Below are positions 7,244 through 14,598 of a stretch of 64,000 nt of DNA, piece by piece. Under the pieces are notes generated by a model. That model was given only the letters and a program-made list of their open reading frames with translations, had not been told where the DNA came from and made no database searches. The position numbers were made by a program, and so were the translations under genes. This DNA comes from Acidobacteriota bacterium. GTDB taxonomy: Bacteria; Acidobacteriota; Vicinamibacteria; Vicinamibacterales; Fen-181. The stretch spans positions 31,807 to 95,806 of the forward strand of contig PMZR01000132.1 in NCBI GenBank assembly GCA_003170135.1, in the 5' to 3' direction. How positions within the stretch are numbered: position 1 is the stretch's first letter; each line of letters opens with the position of its first letter.

Positions 7244-8938
7244 TCAGGGGATGCGAAGATCCAGCGGGGCGTGGAGCGCCGCCTGGTATTCCTGCTCGCT
7301 CAACGCACCGACCGCCTGCAGCTTGCCAAGCAGTGTGACCATCATGCCCTCGAAGGATGGCGTCGGTGTGCCGGTGGCAAACGATCGCTGGTATTTGACG
7401 GGCCCAGGAATGAGCACCACCAGGAACGCCATCTGCCGCGGCGTCAGCTGCGAGGGCTCGCGGCCGAAGTAGTGCCGTGCCGCCGGCGCGAGTCCGTAGA
7501 TCCCCGGCCCCCACTCGATCACGTTCAGGTAGATCTCCAGCATCCGCGACTTTCCGAGGGTCGAATCGAGCAGCAACGCGAGGGCGGCCTCCTCCACCTT
7601 GCGGCTGACCGTCTTTCGCCGCGTCAGGAAGAGGTTCTTCGCCAGCTGCTGCGGGATGGTCGAGGCACCGCGCACGGAGGCGTCGCGCACGAAGTTCGCG
7701 GCCAGCGCGAGAGGCAACTCGCGAAGATCAACGCCGTGGTGTCCGTAGAAGTCGGTGTCTTCCGCCAGCAGGAGCGTCTTCAGGAACAGCGGGGGGACGT
7801 CGGCCAGCGGAACGAAGTCGGGCGAATTCGGGGAGACGAGGATCTCCTTGATCGCGCCCGACGCGGTCTCCACGCGATGGACGAAGTCTCCCTTCAAACG
7901 CACGATGGCCGGCACCGGCTGTGCCGGGGGCGAGAATTTCAACTGCTGCGACACCGCGAGCGAGTCCGGATCGAGCAGCCGTCCGTCCACGCGCCATGAC
8001 AGGGCGGCCACGCCGAGGTCGCGAGCCGGCAGGTCGACACCCGCCGTCGCGAGCACTTCCGCGAGGTCCATTCGTGGAACGTCGAGGTCGAGAGTGATGC
8101 GCGGATCGGCGGTTCCCCCGGAGACCGCCACGTGCGCCGAGGCTTCGATCCCCCGCGTCCGGAACGCCAGGTGGCTGATCTCCGCCCGCCCGGCCGCAAA
8201 GTCCAGCGTCGCGCGCAGATCGGCCTCGATGTCCACGGGCATGCCAAGAGGCCGCGCAGCGCAGCCGCCGCCATCATCGCCATCGGCTGACAGAGACGCG
8301 AACGCCAGGCCCCGGGCGCGCCCTTTCAGGCGAACCTCGACAGGTCCCCTGCCGCCGCGAACGATCTGCCCATCCCCATCGACGGTTCCGAGCCGGGCAA
8401 CGGGACATCCATCCCTCAGCACCTGCACCAGATCGGACAGTGGCGCACCCACGAAGCGGGCGTCTATGCGGGCGTCGCGGCCGGTGGTGACGATGAGCGC
8501 AATTGGCGGTGTGGCACCGGGCAGTTGCACCTGCAGGCGGTCGTTGGAGGCATCGATGGCCCAGGTCGCGGGCCGAACGTCAATCTGCAGGCCGACGGGG
8601 AGGTACACCGAGACCTTCGACAGGCGGGCGACCGCGGCGCGCCCGATCAGCCCGTGCCAGGACAATCGAGGAGCGACGCTCACTTCACGGGCCTCGACTC
8701 GCCAGCCCGATTCGTTTCCGAGCGCGACATCCCGCAGGTCGAGCGTCAGCCACGGCCTCAGGCGGGCGGTGCCGACCGTCGCGGTCCAGCCTCGCTGGCT
8801 CGCGGCCGTCTGCAGTCTGCTGATGGCGAGAGCTTCCAGCCGGGGACGGGCGATCAGGAAACCCACGACCATCGTCAAGGCGACGATCGCCACGGCGGCG
8901 GCGAGACGAATTGAAACGCGATGCCCGACTGAACCCAA
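7244..8938 (-). CDS. AsmA-like domain fused to a GT51 peptidoglycan transglycosylase
   Basis: A single N-terminal transmembrane helix (about 10-30) is followed by about 300 residues of beta-rich AsmA/DUF3971-like sequence with repeated amphipathic strands. Residues about 380-560 are a monofunctional GT51 transglycosylase. Its catalytic Glu393 is in AEDTDFYGHHG, followed by GASTIPQQLAKNLFL, RKVEEA and KSRMLEIYLNVIEWGPGIYG. No transpeptidase domain is present. It should polymerise lipid II at the periplasmic face, while the AsmA-like part may contact the envelope or a lipid. The start is TTG 8938 after AGAGGGCAAGC. TACAAT about 21 nt upstream could be its -10. nudC starts 26 nt downstream. Confidence 0.85.
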   Translation of the reverse strand: MGSVGHRVSIRLAAAVAIVALTMVVGFLIARPRLEALAISRLQTAASQRGWTATVGTARLRPWLTLDLRDVALGNESGWRVEAREVSVAPRLSWHGLIGRAAVARLSKVSVYLPVGLQIDVRPATWAIDASNDRLQVQLPGATPPIALIVTTGRDARIDARFVGAPLSDLVQVLRDGCPVARLGTVDGDGQIVRGGRGPVEVRLKGRARGLAFASLSADGDDGGGCAARPLGMPVDIEADLRATLDFAAGRAEISHLAFRTRGIEASAHVAVSGGTADPRITLDLDVPRMDLAEVLATAGVDLPARDLGVAALSWRVDGRLLDPDSLAVSQQLKFSPPAQPVPAIVRLKGDFVHRVETASGAIKEILVSPNSPDFVPLADVPPLFLKTLLLAEDTDFYGHHGVDLRELPLALAANFVRDASVRGASTIPQQLAKNLFLTRRKTVSRKVEEAALALLLDSTLGKSRMLEIYLNVIEWGPGIYGLAPAARHYFGREPSQLTPRQMAFLVVLIPGPVKYQRSFATGTPTPSFEGMMVTLLGKLQAVGALSEQEYQAALHAPLDLRIP

Positions 8939-9124
8939 GCTTGCCCTCTTGTGCCTGTGATTGTAATCAAGCGTGCCGGGATTGGGGGCCGTGCGAGGCG
9001 AAGCTCACGAGGAGGAGCGGCAGGAACGTTGAGGGAAGGGGTGACGCGCTTGCAGGACTCGTTGGGCTTTGGACGCTCGATTGCGCCGATGCCACTTGGG
9101 GTAGCGTCGAATCGCTCGTCAACT
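8939..9124. other. Intergenic region upstream of the GT51 fusion gene
   Basis: On the minus strand it carries GATTACAATCA near 8960 (possible -10 of the transglycosylase gene) and a purine-rich leader. Nothing else is recognised. Confidence 0.4.
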
Positions 9125-9463
9125 TCACAGCGGCTTACCGGCTCGCCTCGGCCGACGCCTCAACTGGGCCGTGCGCTCGCGCAGTTCCGTGTCAGCCTCC
9201 GCCATTCGCGAAAGAAACGCCTCTAGTTCCTTTCGGGCGAAGTGCCGTGGATTCAGCACGTCGCTTCGTGTGCGTCCGACGAGCCGACCGGTAACCAGTC
9301 CGTCCCGTTCAAGTCCCGCGAGGGCCTTCCGCACGACCGAGGGAGCGCAATCGAGCAGCCGAGCGAGTTCATGCTGGAAGCTGGAGCCGACCAACTGAAG
9401 GACGACGAAGACGCGCGTGCGGGTTTCGCTGCCAAACGGGCTGCCTAAACTCTTGACCGCCAT
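9125..9463 (-). CDS. Small winged-helix transcriptional regulator
   Basis: The 112-residue protein has a winged helix-turn-helix: SETRTRVFVVLQLVG, then FQHELARLLDCAPSVVRKALAGLERDGLVTGRLVGRTR. A C-terminal helix is rich in Arg and Glu. It resembles ArsR/MarR-like regulators that act as short homodimers. No metal or ligand site is evident. It has no Shine-Dalgarno sequence; the start context is CTCCTATG, also seen upstream of fabI and argH. The target is unknown. Confidence 0.7.
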   Translation of the reverse strand: MAVKSLGSPFGSETRTRVFVVLQLVGSSFQHELARLLDCAPSVVRKALAGLERDGLVTGRLVGRTRSDVLNPRHFARKELEAFLSRMAEADTELRERTAQLRRRPRRAGKPL

Positions 9464-9586
9464 AGGAGGTCATAGGAACTCTTTTGGAGGCCGATGCCAA
9501 TGGGCGACCGGGGTGCGAGGACGAGGGCCTGGCGGCGGGATTGCGTGGAGCGAGGAAGGCAAGAACGGCGTTTGTCTAAGGATTTT

Positions 9587-9663
9587 TGGTGCGCCCTGCA
9601 GGACTTGAACCTGCGGCCTCCTGGTTCGTAGCCAGACGCTCTATCCAGCTGAGCTAAGGGCGC
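9587..9663 (-). tRNA. tRNA-Arg(ACG)
   Basis: The minus strand folds into a full cloverleaf. The acceptor stem GCGCCCT pairs with AGGGCGC, the D stem GCTC with GAGC, the anticodon stem-loop is TCTGG-CTACGAA-CCAGG, and the T arm is GCAGG-TTCAAGT-CCTGC. The anticodon ACG reads CGN arginine codons after A34 deamination. The discriminator base A is followed by an encoded CCA at 9587-9589. Confidence 0.96.
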
Positions 9664-9774
9664 ACTCCGGGCCCCTGCGGGCACGACCGCCCCGCAGGAA
9701 TTTTCGATTATAGCATGCACCGGCGGCAGCCCGGCCGCTCGCAACGGCGGATTTTCCGGCCGCGAAACCCGGTC
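9664..9774 (-). promoter_or_regulatory. tRNA-Arg promoter and leader
   Basis: TATAAT (9707-9712, minus strand) is a perfect -10 box upstream of the tRNA. Between it and the mature 5' end, an 8-bp stem (CCTGCGGG with CCCGCAGG) may form in the precursor. Confidence 0.6.
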
Positions 9775-11673
9775 CTACTGCGACGTCCTCGCCGGCCGCA
9801 TCAGGCCGTGCCCCACCGGAAACAGCCCCGGCAGCGCGATCGGCAGCCGCCCGCCGATCGGCGTCTCGCCGGCCAGCGCCCGCACCGCCGCCACTTCCAT
9901 CGAGTCGAAGACGTCGTAGGCCAGCAGCACCGCCGGCAGCTTCGGCACCGCCGACACCGCGTACGGATTGCCGAACGCCACCGCGATCACCGGCCGATCG
10001 AGCGTGGACAGCCAGTCGACGAGCGCGATCTGCGCCGGCGACAGGTCCATCCGGCCGCTGTAGGACGCCACGCGCACGAAGATGCCGACGACGACGGCGT
10101 CCGAGCGCTTGACGATCTCGCGCACGAGATCGATCTCGTCGGCCGTCGTCCGGTCGGTGATCTCGGCGGCCGTCACGTTCGGCCAGCGCTCCTTCAGCGC
10201 CGGGATGAACGACCGGCTCGGCGCGCCCTCGCGCCAGCCGCTCGCGTAGTCCACGACCGAGAGGTAGGCCACGCTCGCCTGCCGCGGCAGCCGCAGCGGC
10301 ACCTGGTTGCGATCGTCCTTGATGAGCGTCAGACCGCGTGCGCACAACTCCTCGGCAACGGCGGTGCGGGCGCGGCCGCCCAGCTTCGTCTCGAGCTGCG
10401 AAAGATCGACCGACCGCTCGCGATGGAGGCCGAGCCGCGCCTTCGCCCGGAGGATGCGCTCGACCGACTGCGCGATCTGCGATGCCGGAATCTCGCCCGA
10501 CTCGACCGCCGCCTTGATGCCGCGGAACGCGGCCTCATCGTCAGGCGAATCGAGGATGCAATCGGCGCCTGCCGCGACCGCCATCGCGGCCGCCTTGTCG
10601 GGCGTGAACGTGCGCGACACCGCCCACATCCCCATCGAGTCGGTGAAGACGAGCCCCTGGAACTTCATCTCGCCGCGCAGCAGGCCGGTGAGAATCGGAC
10701 GGCTCAGCGTCGCGGGCAGACCCGGCGTCGGATCGAGCGCGGGCAGCATGATGTGCGACGACATCACCGCGTCCACCCCGCCGGCGATCGCGGCGGCAAA
10801 CGGCGGCAGTTCCACCGCGTCGAGCCGGCTGCGCGGATGCGCGATGAGGGCGAGGCCGAGGTGCGTGTCGGTGGCGGTGTCGCCGTGTCCCGGGAAGTGC
10901 TTCGCGGTGGCGAGCATCCCGCCCGCGTGGATGCCGCGGATGTAGGCGCGCCCGAGCTCGGACACCAGCGCGACGTCCTCGCCGAACGAGCGGATGTTGA
11001 TGATCGGGTTGCGCGGGTTGTTGTTGACGTCAACGACCGGGTAGAAGTCCACGGTGACGCCCAGCGCGCGCCCCTCCGAGGCGCTCAACTGCCCCGCCCT
11101 GAACGCGAGGTCCGGATCGCGCGCGGCGCCAAGCGCCATGGCCCGGGGCAGGCGCGTGCCGCCGTTCAGGATGTAGCCGACGCCGCCTTCGAAGTCCGCG
11201 CTCGTGAGCAGCGGCACCTTCGATTCGCGCTGGAATCGGTTCAGCAGCGCGGCGGCCGCGTACGGGTCGCCCTTGCGGCCGGCGCTCGCGCCGCCGTAGT
11301 TGGCGTCGAGGAGCAGCGGCGGCATCAACTCGGCGCCGCCGAAGGTGTGAAAGCCGCCGACGTGCAGGTCGCGGGCGAGCCTGATCTTCTTTTCGAAGAC
11401 GTCGGTGTCGGCGCTGGTGAACACCGCGTTGAACGACGGGAAGAGGAGCTGGCCGATCTGTTCGTCGAGCGTCATCGCCTTGAGCGTCTGCGCCACCCAC
11501 TTCTCGGCGGCCTTGTCGAGCGGCGCGCCCGGCCCGGCAAGTGCACCGGGGATCTCGGGGGCCGCACGTCCGGCCTGCGAACGAAGCGGCGCGACAAAGA
11601 CGACCCCAGCGACGACAGCCGCCACGGCCAGGGCCCCCCACCATCTGACATCGTGCTCGCGCATGTCGTTCAT
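9775..11673 (-). CDS. Glycoside hydrolase family 3 (NagZ-type beta-N-acetylhexosaminidase-like)
   Basis: The 632-residue protein starts with a signal/anchor helix (about 10-30). A GH3 TIM barrel follows, with DFEGGVGYILNGGT, KHFPGHGDTATDTH (the His-Asp acid/base loop typical of NagZ-like members) and VFTDSMGM with the nucleophile aspartate. A second alpha/beta sandwich domain, absent from the short E. coli NagZ, follows. It probably removes N-acetylglucosamine or a related sugar from peptidoglycan or glycans outside the cytoplasm. ATG 11673 is favoured because it places the hydrophobic segment at the N-terminus. The gene is divergent from mogA. Confidence 0.88.
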   Translation of the reverse strand: MNDMREHDVRWWGALAVAAVVAGVVFVAPLRSQAGRAAPEIPGALAGPGAPLDKAAEKWVAQTLKAMTLDEQIGQLLFPSFNAVFTSADTDVFEKKIRLARDLHVGGFHTFGGAELMPPLLLDANYGGASAGRKGDPYAAAALLNRFQRESKVPLLTSADFEGGVGYILNGGTRLPRAMALGAARDPDLAFRAGQLSASEGRALGVTVDFYPVVDVNNNPRNPIINIRSFGEDVALVSELGRAYIRGIHAGGMLATAKHFPGHGDTATDTHLGLALIAHPRSRLDAVELPPFAAAIAGGVDAVMSSHIMLPALDPTPGLPATLSRPILTGLLRGEMKFQGLVFTDSMGMWAVSRTFTPDKAAAMAVAAGADCILDSPDDEAAFRGIKAAVESGEIPASQIAQSVERILRAKARLGLHRERSVDLSQLETKLGGRARTAVAEELCARGLTLIKDDRNQVPLRLPRQASVAYLSVVDYASGWREGAPSRSFIPALKERWPNVTAAEITDRTTADEIDLVREIVKRSDAVVVGIFVRVASYSGRMDLSPAQIALVDWLSTLDRPVIAVAFGNPYAVSAVPKLPAVLLAYDVFDSMEVAAVRALAGETPIGGRLPIALPGLFPVGHGLMRPARTSQ

Positions 11674-11730
11674 CCTGCGGCAATAACGGGAGGGACGGGG
11701 ACGAGGCAACTTTCGTGACGGACCGGCCGC

Positions 11731-11736
11731 ATTATA
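11731..11736 (-). promoter_or_regulatory. -10 box of the GH3 gene
   Basis: TATAAT on the minus strand lies about 58 nt upstream of ATG 11673, in the divergent region shared with mogA. No convincing -35 was found. Confidence 0.45.
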
Positions 11737-11780
11737 GAGGGATGTGGCCTGACGCGCACGCGCCGCGGCACGCCGCTCGA

Positions 11781-11786
11781 TATAAT
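11781..11786 (+). promoter_or_regulatory. -10 box directly upstream of mogA (putative leaderless mRNA)
   Basis: A perfect TATAAT ends 6 nt before ATG 11793, so transcription should begin at the start codon. No Shine-Dalgarno sequence is present. Confidence 0.6.
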
Positions 11787-11792
11787 GCCTCG

Positions 11793-12296
11793 ATGGGACA
11801 CGTCGATCACCGCGCCGCGGCACCGGCATCGGTTCGCGTGTACGTGCTGACGGTCAGCGACACGCGCACCCTGGCCACCGACACAAGCGGCGCCGCGATC
11901 GCGGCCCTGCTCGAGCAGGCCGGGCACGTCCTCGCCGGCCGCGATCTCGTGCGCGACGAGCCGGCCGACGTTCGCGCGAAGGTGGCCGCGCAACTGGACA
12001 ACGACGACGCCCAGGTCATCATCACGACGGGCGGCACGGGGATCGGCGCGCGCGACAGTTCGTTCGAGGCAATCCACGGCCTGCTCGAAAAGCGGCTGGA
12101 CGGGTTCGGCGAACTGTTCCGCATGCTCAGCTACCAGGAAATCGGACCCGCCGCGATGTTGAGCCGCGCCTGCGCCGGGATGGCGCGCCGTAAGATCGTC
12201 ATCTCGCTGCCGGGTTCCGAGCACGCCGTGCGGCTCGCGATGACGAAGCTGGTGCTGCCGGAACTCGGGCACCTGGTGCGGGAGGCGGGGCGGTAG
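11793..12296 (+). CDS. mog: Molybdopterin adenylyltransferase-family protein (MogA/MoaB)
   Basis: The 167-residue protein has the MoCF/MogA fold. VYVLTVSDTR leads into the core, and the nucleotide/pterin-binding loop is ITTGGTGIGARDSS. The C-terminal helix contains LPGSEHAVRLAM. It activates molybdopterin by adenylylation before MoeA inserts molybdate. moeA follows 42 nt downstream, separated by five tandem 7-nt units, supporting cotranscription. The length fits MogA/MoaB alone rather than an animal-type fusion. MogA and MoaB cannot be separated by eye. Confidence 0.9.
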   Translation: MGHVDHRAAAPASVRVYVLTVSDTRTLATDTSGAAIAALLEQAGHVLAGRDLVRDEPADVRAKVAAQLDNDDAQVIITTGGTGIGARDSSFEAIHGLLEKRLDGFGELFRMLSYQEIGPAAMLSRACAGMARRKIVISLPGSEHAVRLAMTKLVLPELGHLVREAGR

Positions 12297-12297
12297 C

Positions 12298-12332
12298 AGT
12301 GGGTAGTGGGTAGTGGGAAGTGGATAGTGGCA
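12298..12332 (+). repeat. Five tandem 7-nt units (AGTGGGT type)
   Basis: The units read AGTGGGT, AGTGGGT, AGTGGGA, AGTGGAT and AGTGGCA without spacers. They fill the mogA-moeA spacer right up to the leader of moeA. Confidence 0.9.
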
Positions 12333-12338
12333 GCAGTC

Positions 12339-13583
12339 ATGGCACAGATGCGACCGATCCGCGAGACCATCGCGCTCGAGGAGGCACGCCAGCTCATCGC
12401 CCAGGCGGCCGTGCCCGTCGATCGCGTCGAGCGCGTGCCGCTCTTTGAGGCCAACCGCCGCGTAGTGGCCGCCGACCTCGTCTCCTCGATGGACGTGCCG
12501 CCGTTCGCGCGCGCCGCGATGGACGGCTACGCCGTGGTCGCCGCCGACACGTTCGGCGCGAACCAGTACGACGCGAAGGTCCTGCGACCGGTCGAGACCG
12601 TCTACACGGGGCAGGTGCCGCAGCGGCCGATTGCCTCTGGCCAGTGCACGGAGATCGCCACGGGCGCGCCGCTGCCACAGGGCGCCGACGCCGTCGTGAT
12701 GGTCGAGGAAACCGAGAAGGCGCAAACGGGCGAGGTGCGCATCTTCAGCCCGGTGTATCCGGCCCAGAACGTCGGCCGCCAGGGCGCCGACATGAAGGCC
12801 GGCCAGGTGGTCCTGCGGCGCGGCGACCTGCTGAATCCGAGCCGCGTCGGCGCGCTGGCCGCGATCGGGATCGCCGAGGTGGACGTCTTCGCGAAGCCGC
12901 GCGTGGCGATCCTCTCGACGGGCAACGAGATCGTGGACGCGGGACAGCGGCTCGGGCCCGGCCAGATCTACGACATCAACAAGTTCACGCTCACCGCCAT
13001 CATCGGCGAACACGGCGGCGTGGCGGAGCCGCATCCGACCGCACCGGACACGGTCGAGGATCTGGGCCGCGCGCTCGACGAGGCGGCGCAAGCCGATCTC
13101 ATCGTCTTCTCAGGCGGCAGCTCGGTCGGCGAACGCGACTTGATCCTCGACGTGCTGCTGCAGAAGGGCGAGGTGCTCTTTCACGGCATCGCGGTCAAGC
13201 CGGGCAAGCCGACGCTGTTCGGACGCCTCGCGCCCGCGCCCGGCCAGGCGACGGGACGAGCCACGCTGGTGCTGGGGATGCCGGGCTATCCCACCTCGTG
13301 TCTCTCGAACGGCTACATGCTGCTCGCGCCGCTGCTGCGCAGGCTGGCGCACCTGCCGGCGCTCGAGCCGCCAACCGTCACGCTGCCGCTCGGACAACGC
13401 GTCGTGTCCACGACGGGCCGTCACCAGTTCTACACGGTGCGCATTGTCGAAGGCGTGGCGATGCCGGCCTTCAAGGCGTCGGGAGACATCACGAGCATGT
13501 CGCAGGCCGACGGCTACATCGAGATCCCGGCGCAGATCGATATCGTGGAAAAGGGAGAGATGGTGGAGGTGAGGCTGTTCTGA
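12339..13583 (+). CDS. moeA: Molybdopterin molybdenumtransferase
   Basis: The 414-residue protein carries all MoeA regions: the N-terminal helical part, MDVPPFARAAMDGYAVV, the MoCF-like domain with ILSTGNEIVDAG and FSGGSSVGERDLI, VKPGKPTLFG, LGMPGYPTSCLSNGYMLLAPLL, and the C-terminal barrel domain. It inserts molybdate into adenylylated molybdopterin. ATG 12339 follows the 7-nt repeat array; no strong Shine-Dalgarno sequence is visible. It forms a two-gene unit with mogA. The sulfite-oxidase-like protein at 2.2-3.9 kb is a likely cofactor recipient. Confidence 0.93.
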   Translation: MAQMRPIRETIALEEARQLIAQAAVPVDRVERVPLFEANRRVVAADLVSSMDVPPFARAAMDGYAVVAADTFGANQYDAKVLRPVETVYTGQVPQRPIASGQCTEIATGAPLPQGADAVVMVEETEKAQTGEVRIFSPVYPAQNVGRQGADMKAGQVVLRRGDLLNPSRVGALAAIGIAEVDVFAKPRVAILSTGNEIVDAGQRLGPGQIYDINKFTLTAIIGEHGGVAEPHPTAPDTVEDLGRALDEAAQADLIVFSGGSSVGERDLILDVLLQKGEVLFHGIAVKPGKPTLFGRLAPAPGQATGRATLVLGMPGYPTSCLSNGYMLLAPLLRRLAHLPALEPPTVTLPLGQRVVSTTGRHQFYTVRIVEGVAMPAFKASGDITSMSQADGYIEIPAQIDIVEKGEMVEVRLF

Positions 13584-13599
13584 CGATGCTTGTCGTCTG

Positions 13600-13688
13600 A
13601 AGTCCGAAGTCCGAGGTCCGAGGTGAGCGCGGTTCGGCATCGGACGTCAGACTACGGACTCCGGACCCCGGACTCCGGACTCCGTGAG
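13600..13688. repeat. Inverted 7-nt repeat arrays between convergent moeA and sodA
   Basis: The array begins with AGTCCGA-AGTCCGA-GGTCCGA (13601-13621). About 30 nt later, ACTACGG-ACTCCGG-ACCCCGG-ACTCCGG-ACTCCG (13651-13685) follows, which is the same unit in reverse orientation. The two halves can pair into a long hairpin and may act as a bidirectional terminator. Confidence 0.85.
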
Positions 13689-14291
13689 TTACTTCAGCCG
13701 CCGATTGACCTCGTCCCAGTTGACGAGGTTCCACCACGCCTGGAGGTAATCAGGGCGCCGGTTCTGGTACTTCAGGTAGTAGGCGTGTTCCCACACGTCC
13801 ACCACCAGCACCGGCCACTTCCCTTCCATCAGCGGGCAGCCTTCGTTCGACGTCGCCTCGATGGCGAACTTGCCGGCCTGGTCGCGCGACAACCAACCCC
13901 AGCCGCTGCCGAACTGGCCGACCGCCGCCTGGCTGAACTTCGTCTTGAAGGTCTCGAAGTCGCCGAACGACGCCTTGATGACCTCCGCAATCGCGCCCTT
14001 CGGCGGCCCGCCGGCGCCCGGCGCCATCACCTGCCAGTACATCGTGTGGTTGTAGGTCTGGCCGGCGTTTCGGCGCACCGCGGTGCGAATGTCGTCGGGC
14101 ACCGCGTTGAGGTTGCGCAGCAACTCCTCGAGGCTCTTCGTCGAGAGCTCCGGGTGCTTGTCGAGCGCCGCGTTCAGGTTGTTCACGTAGGCCGCGTGAT
14201 GCTTGTCGTGATGGACGTGCAGCGTCGTCTCGTCGATGTGGGGTTCGAGCGCGGTGTAGGGGTATGGAAGCGGTGGAAGTTCGTGCGCCAC
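13689..14291 (-). CDS. sodA: Superoxide dismutase, Fe/Mn type
   Basis: The 200-residue enzyme disproportionates superoxide. The metal ligands are visible: His27 in HVHHDKHH, a second His in NHTMYW, and Asp and His in DVWEHAYY. FGSGWGWL and YLKYQNRRPDYL are family signatures. No signal peptide is present, so it is cytoplasmic. The start is GTG 14291, chosen because AAGGAGG lies 8 nt upstream and the family N-terminus AHELPPLPY follows. Iron or manganese preference cannot be fixed by eye. Confidence 0.95.
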   Translation of the reverse strand: MAHELPPLPYPYTALEPHIDETTLHVHHDKHHAAYVNNLNAALDKHPELSTKSLEELLRNLNAVPDDIRTAVRRNAGQTYNHTMYWQVMAPGAGGPPKGAIAEVIKASFGDFETFKTKFSQAAVGQFGSGWGWLSRDQAGKFAIEATSNEGCPLMEGKWPVLVVDVWEHAYYLKYQNRRPDYLQAWWNLVNWDEVNRRLK

Positions 14292-14595
14292 GGAGTGCCT
14301 CCTTATGATGAATTACGCGTCCGAAGTCCGGGGGTCCTACGTGCTGGTGCTTGTGCTACGTGCTGTGTGCTTGTGCTACATGCTGTGTGCTTGTGCTATG
14401 TGCGCCAAGCGCCGCGCGCCAGCCACGAAGCACCGAGCACCGAGCACCAAGCACCAGCACCACTAAGCCCAGCAGTATTCGACTGTAGCAAGGAGGCGGT
14501 TGGAGTGCAACCGAGGGCCGCGCGCTTCGGGACGGCGGGGGGATTCGGGGACTCCGGACCCCGGACCCCGGACTTCGGACTCCGGACTTCAGACT
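14292..14595. repeat. Intergenic region with three 7-nt repeat blocks (nadA-sodA)
   Basis: The 304-nt spacer contains GTGCTNN units at 14341-14403 and their inverted counterpart GCACCGA/GCACCAA at about 14427-14463, able to form a long hairpin. It also holds most of a GACTCCG-type array at 14550-14598. The sodA Shine-Dalgarno sequence lies at about 14299-14305. No clear promoter was found. Confidence 0.8.
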
Positions 14596-14598
14596 CTA
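14550..14598 (+). repeat. Seven tandem 7-nt units running into the nadA stop codon
   Basis: The units are GACTCCG, GACCCCG, GACCCCG, GACTTCG, GACTCCG, GACTTCA and GACTCTA. The last unit includes the complement of the nadA TAG (14596-14598). Confidence 0.9.

Noticed and set aside
9715-11718. Long plus-strand open frame opposite the GH3 gene
   Set aside because: The composition is extremely Arg/His/Gln-rich. The minus strand encodes a complete GH3 protein with catalytic motifs.
12298-14598. Possible CRISPR array from repeated short units
   Set aside because: The units are 7 nt, contiguous and degenerate, with no unique spacers of 25-45 nt and no cas genes anywhere in the window.
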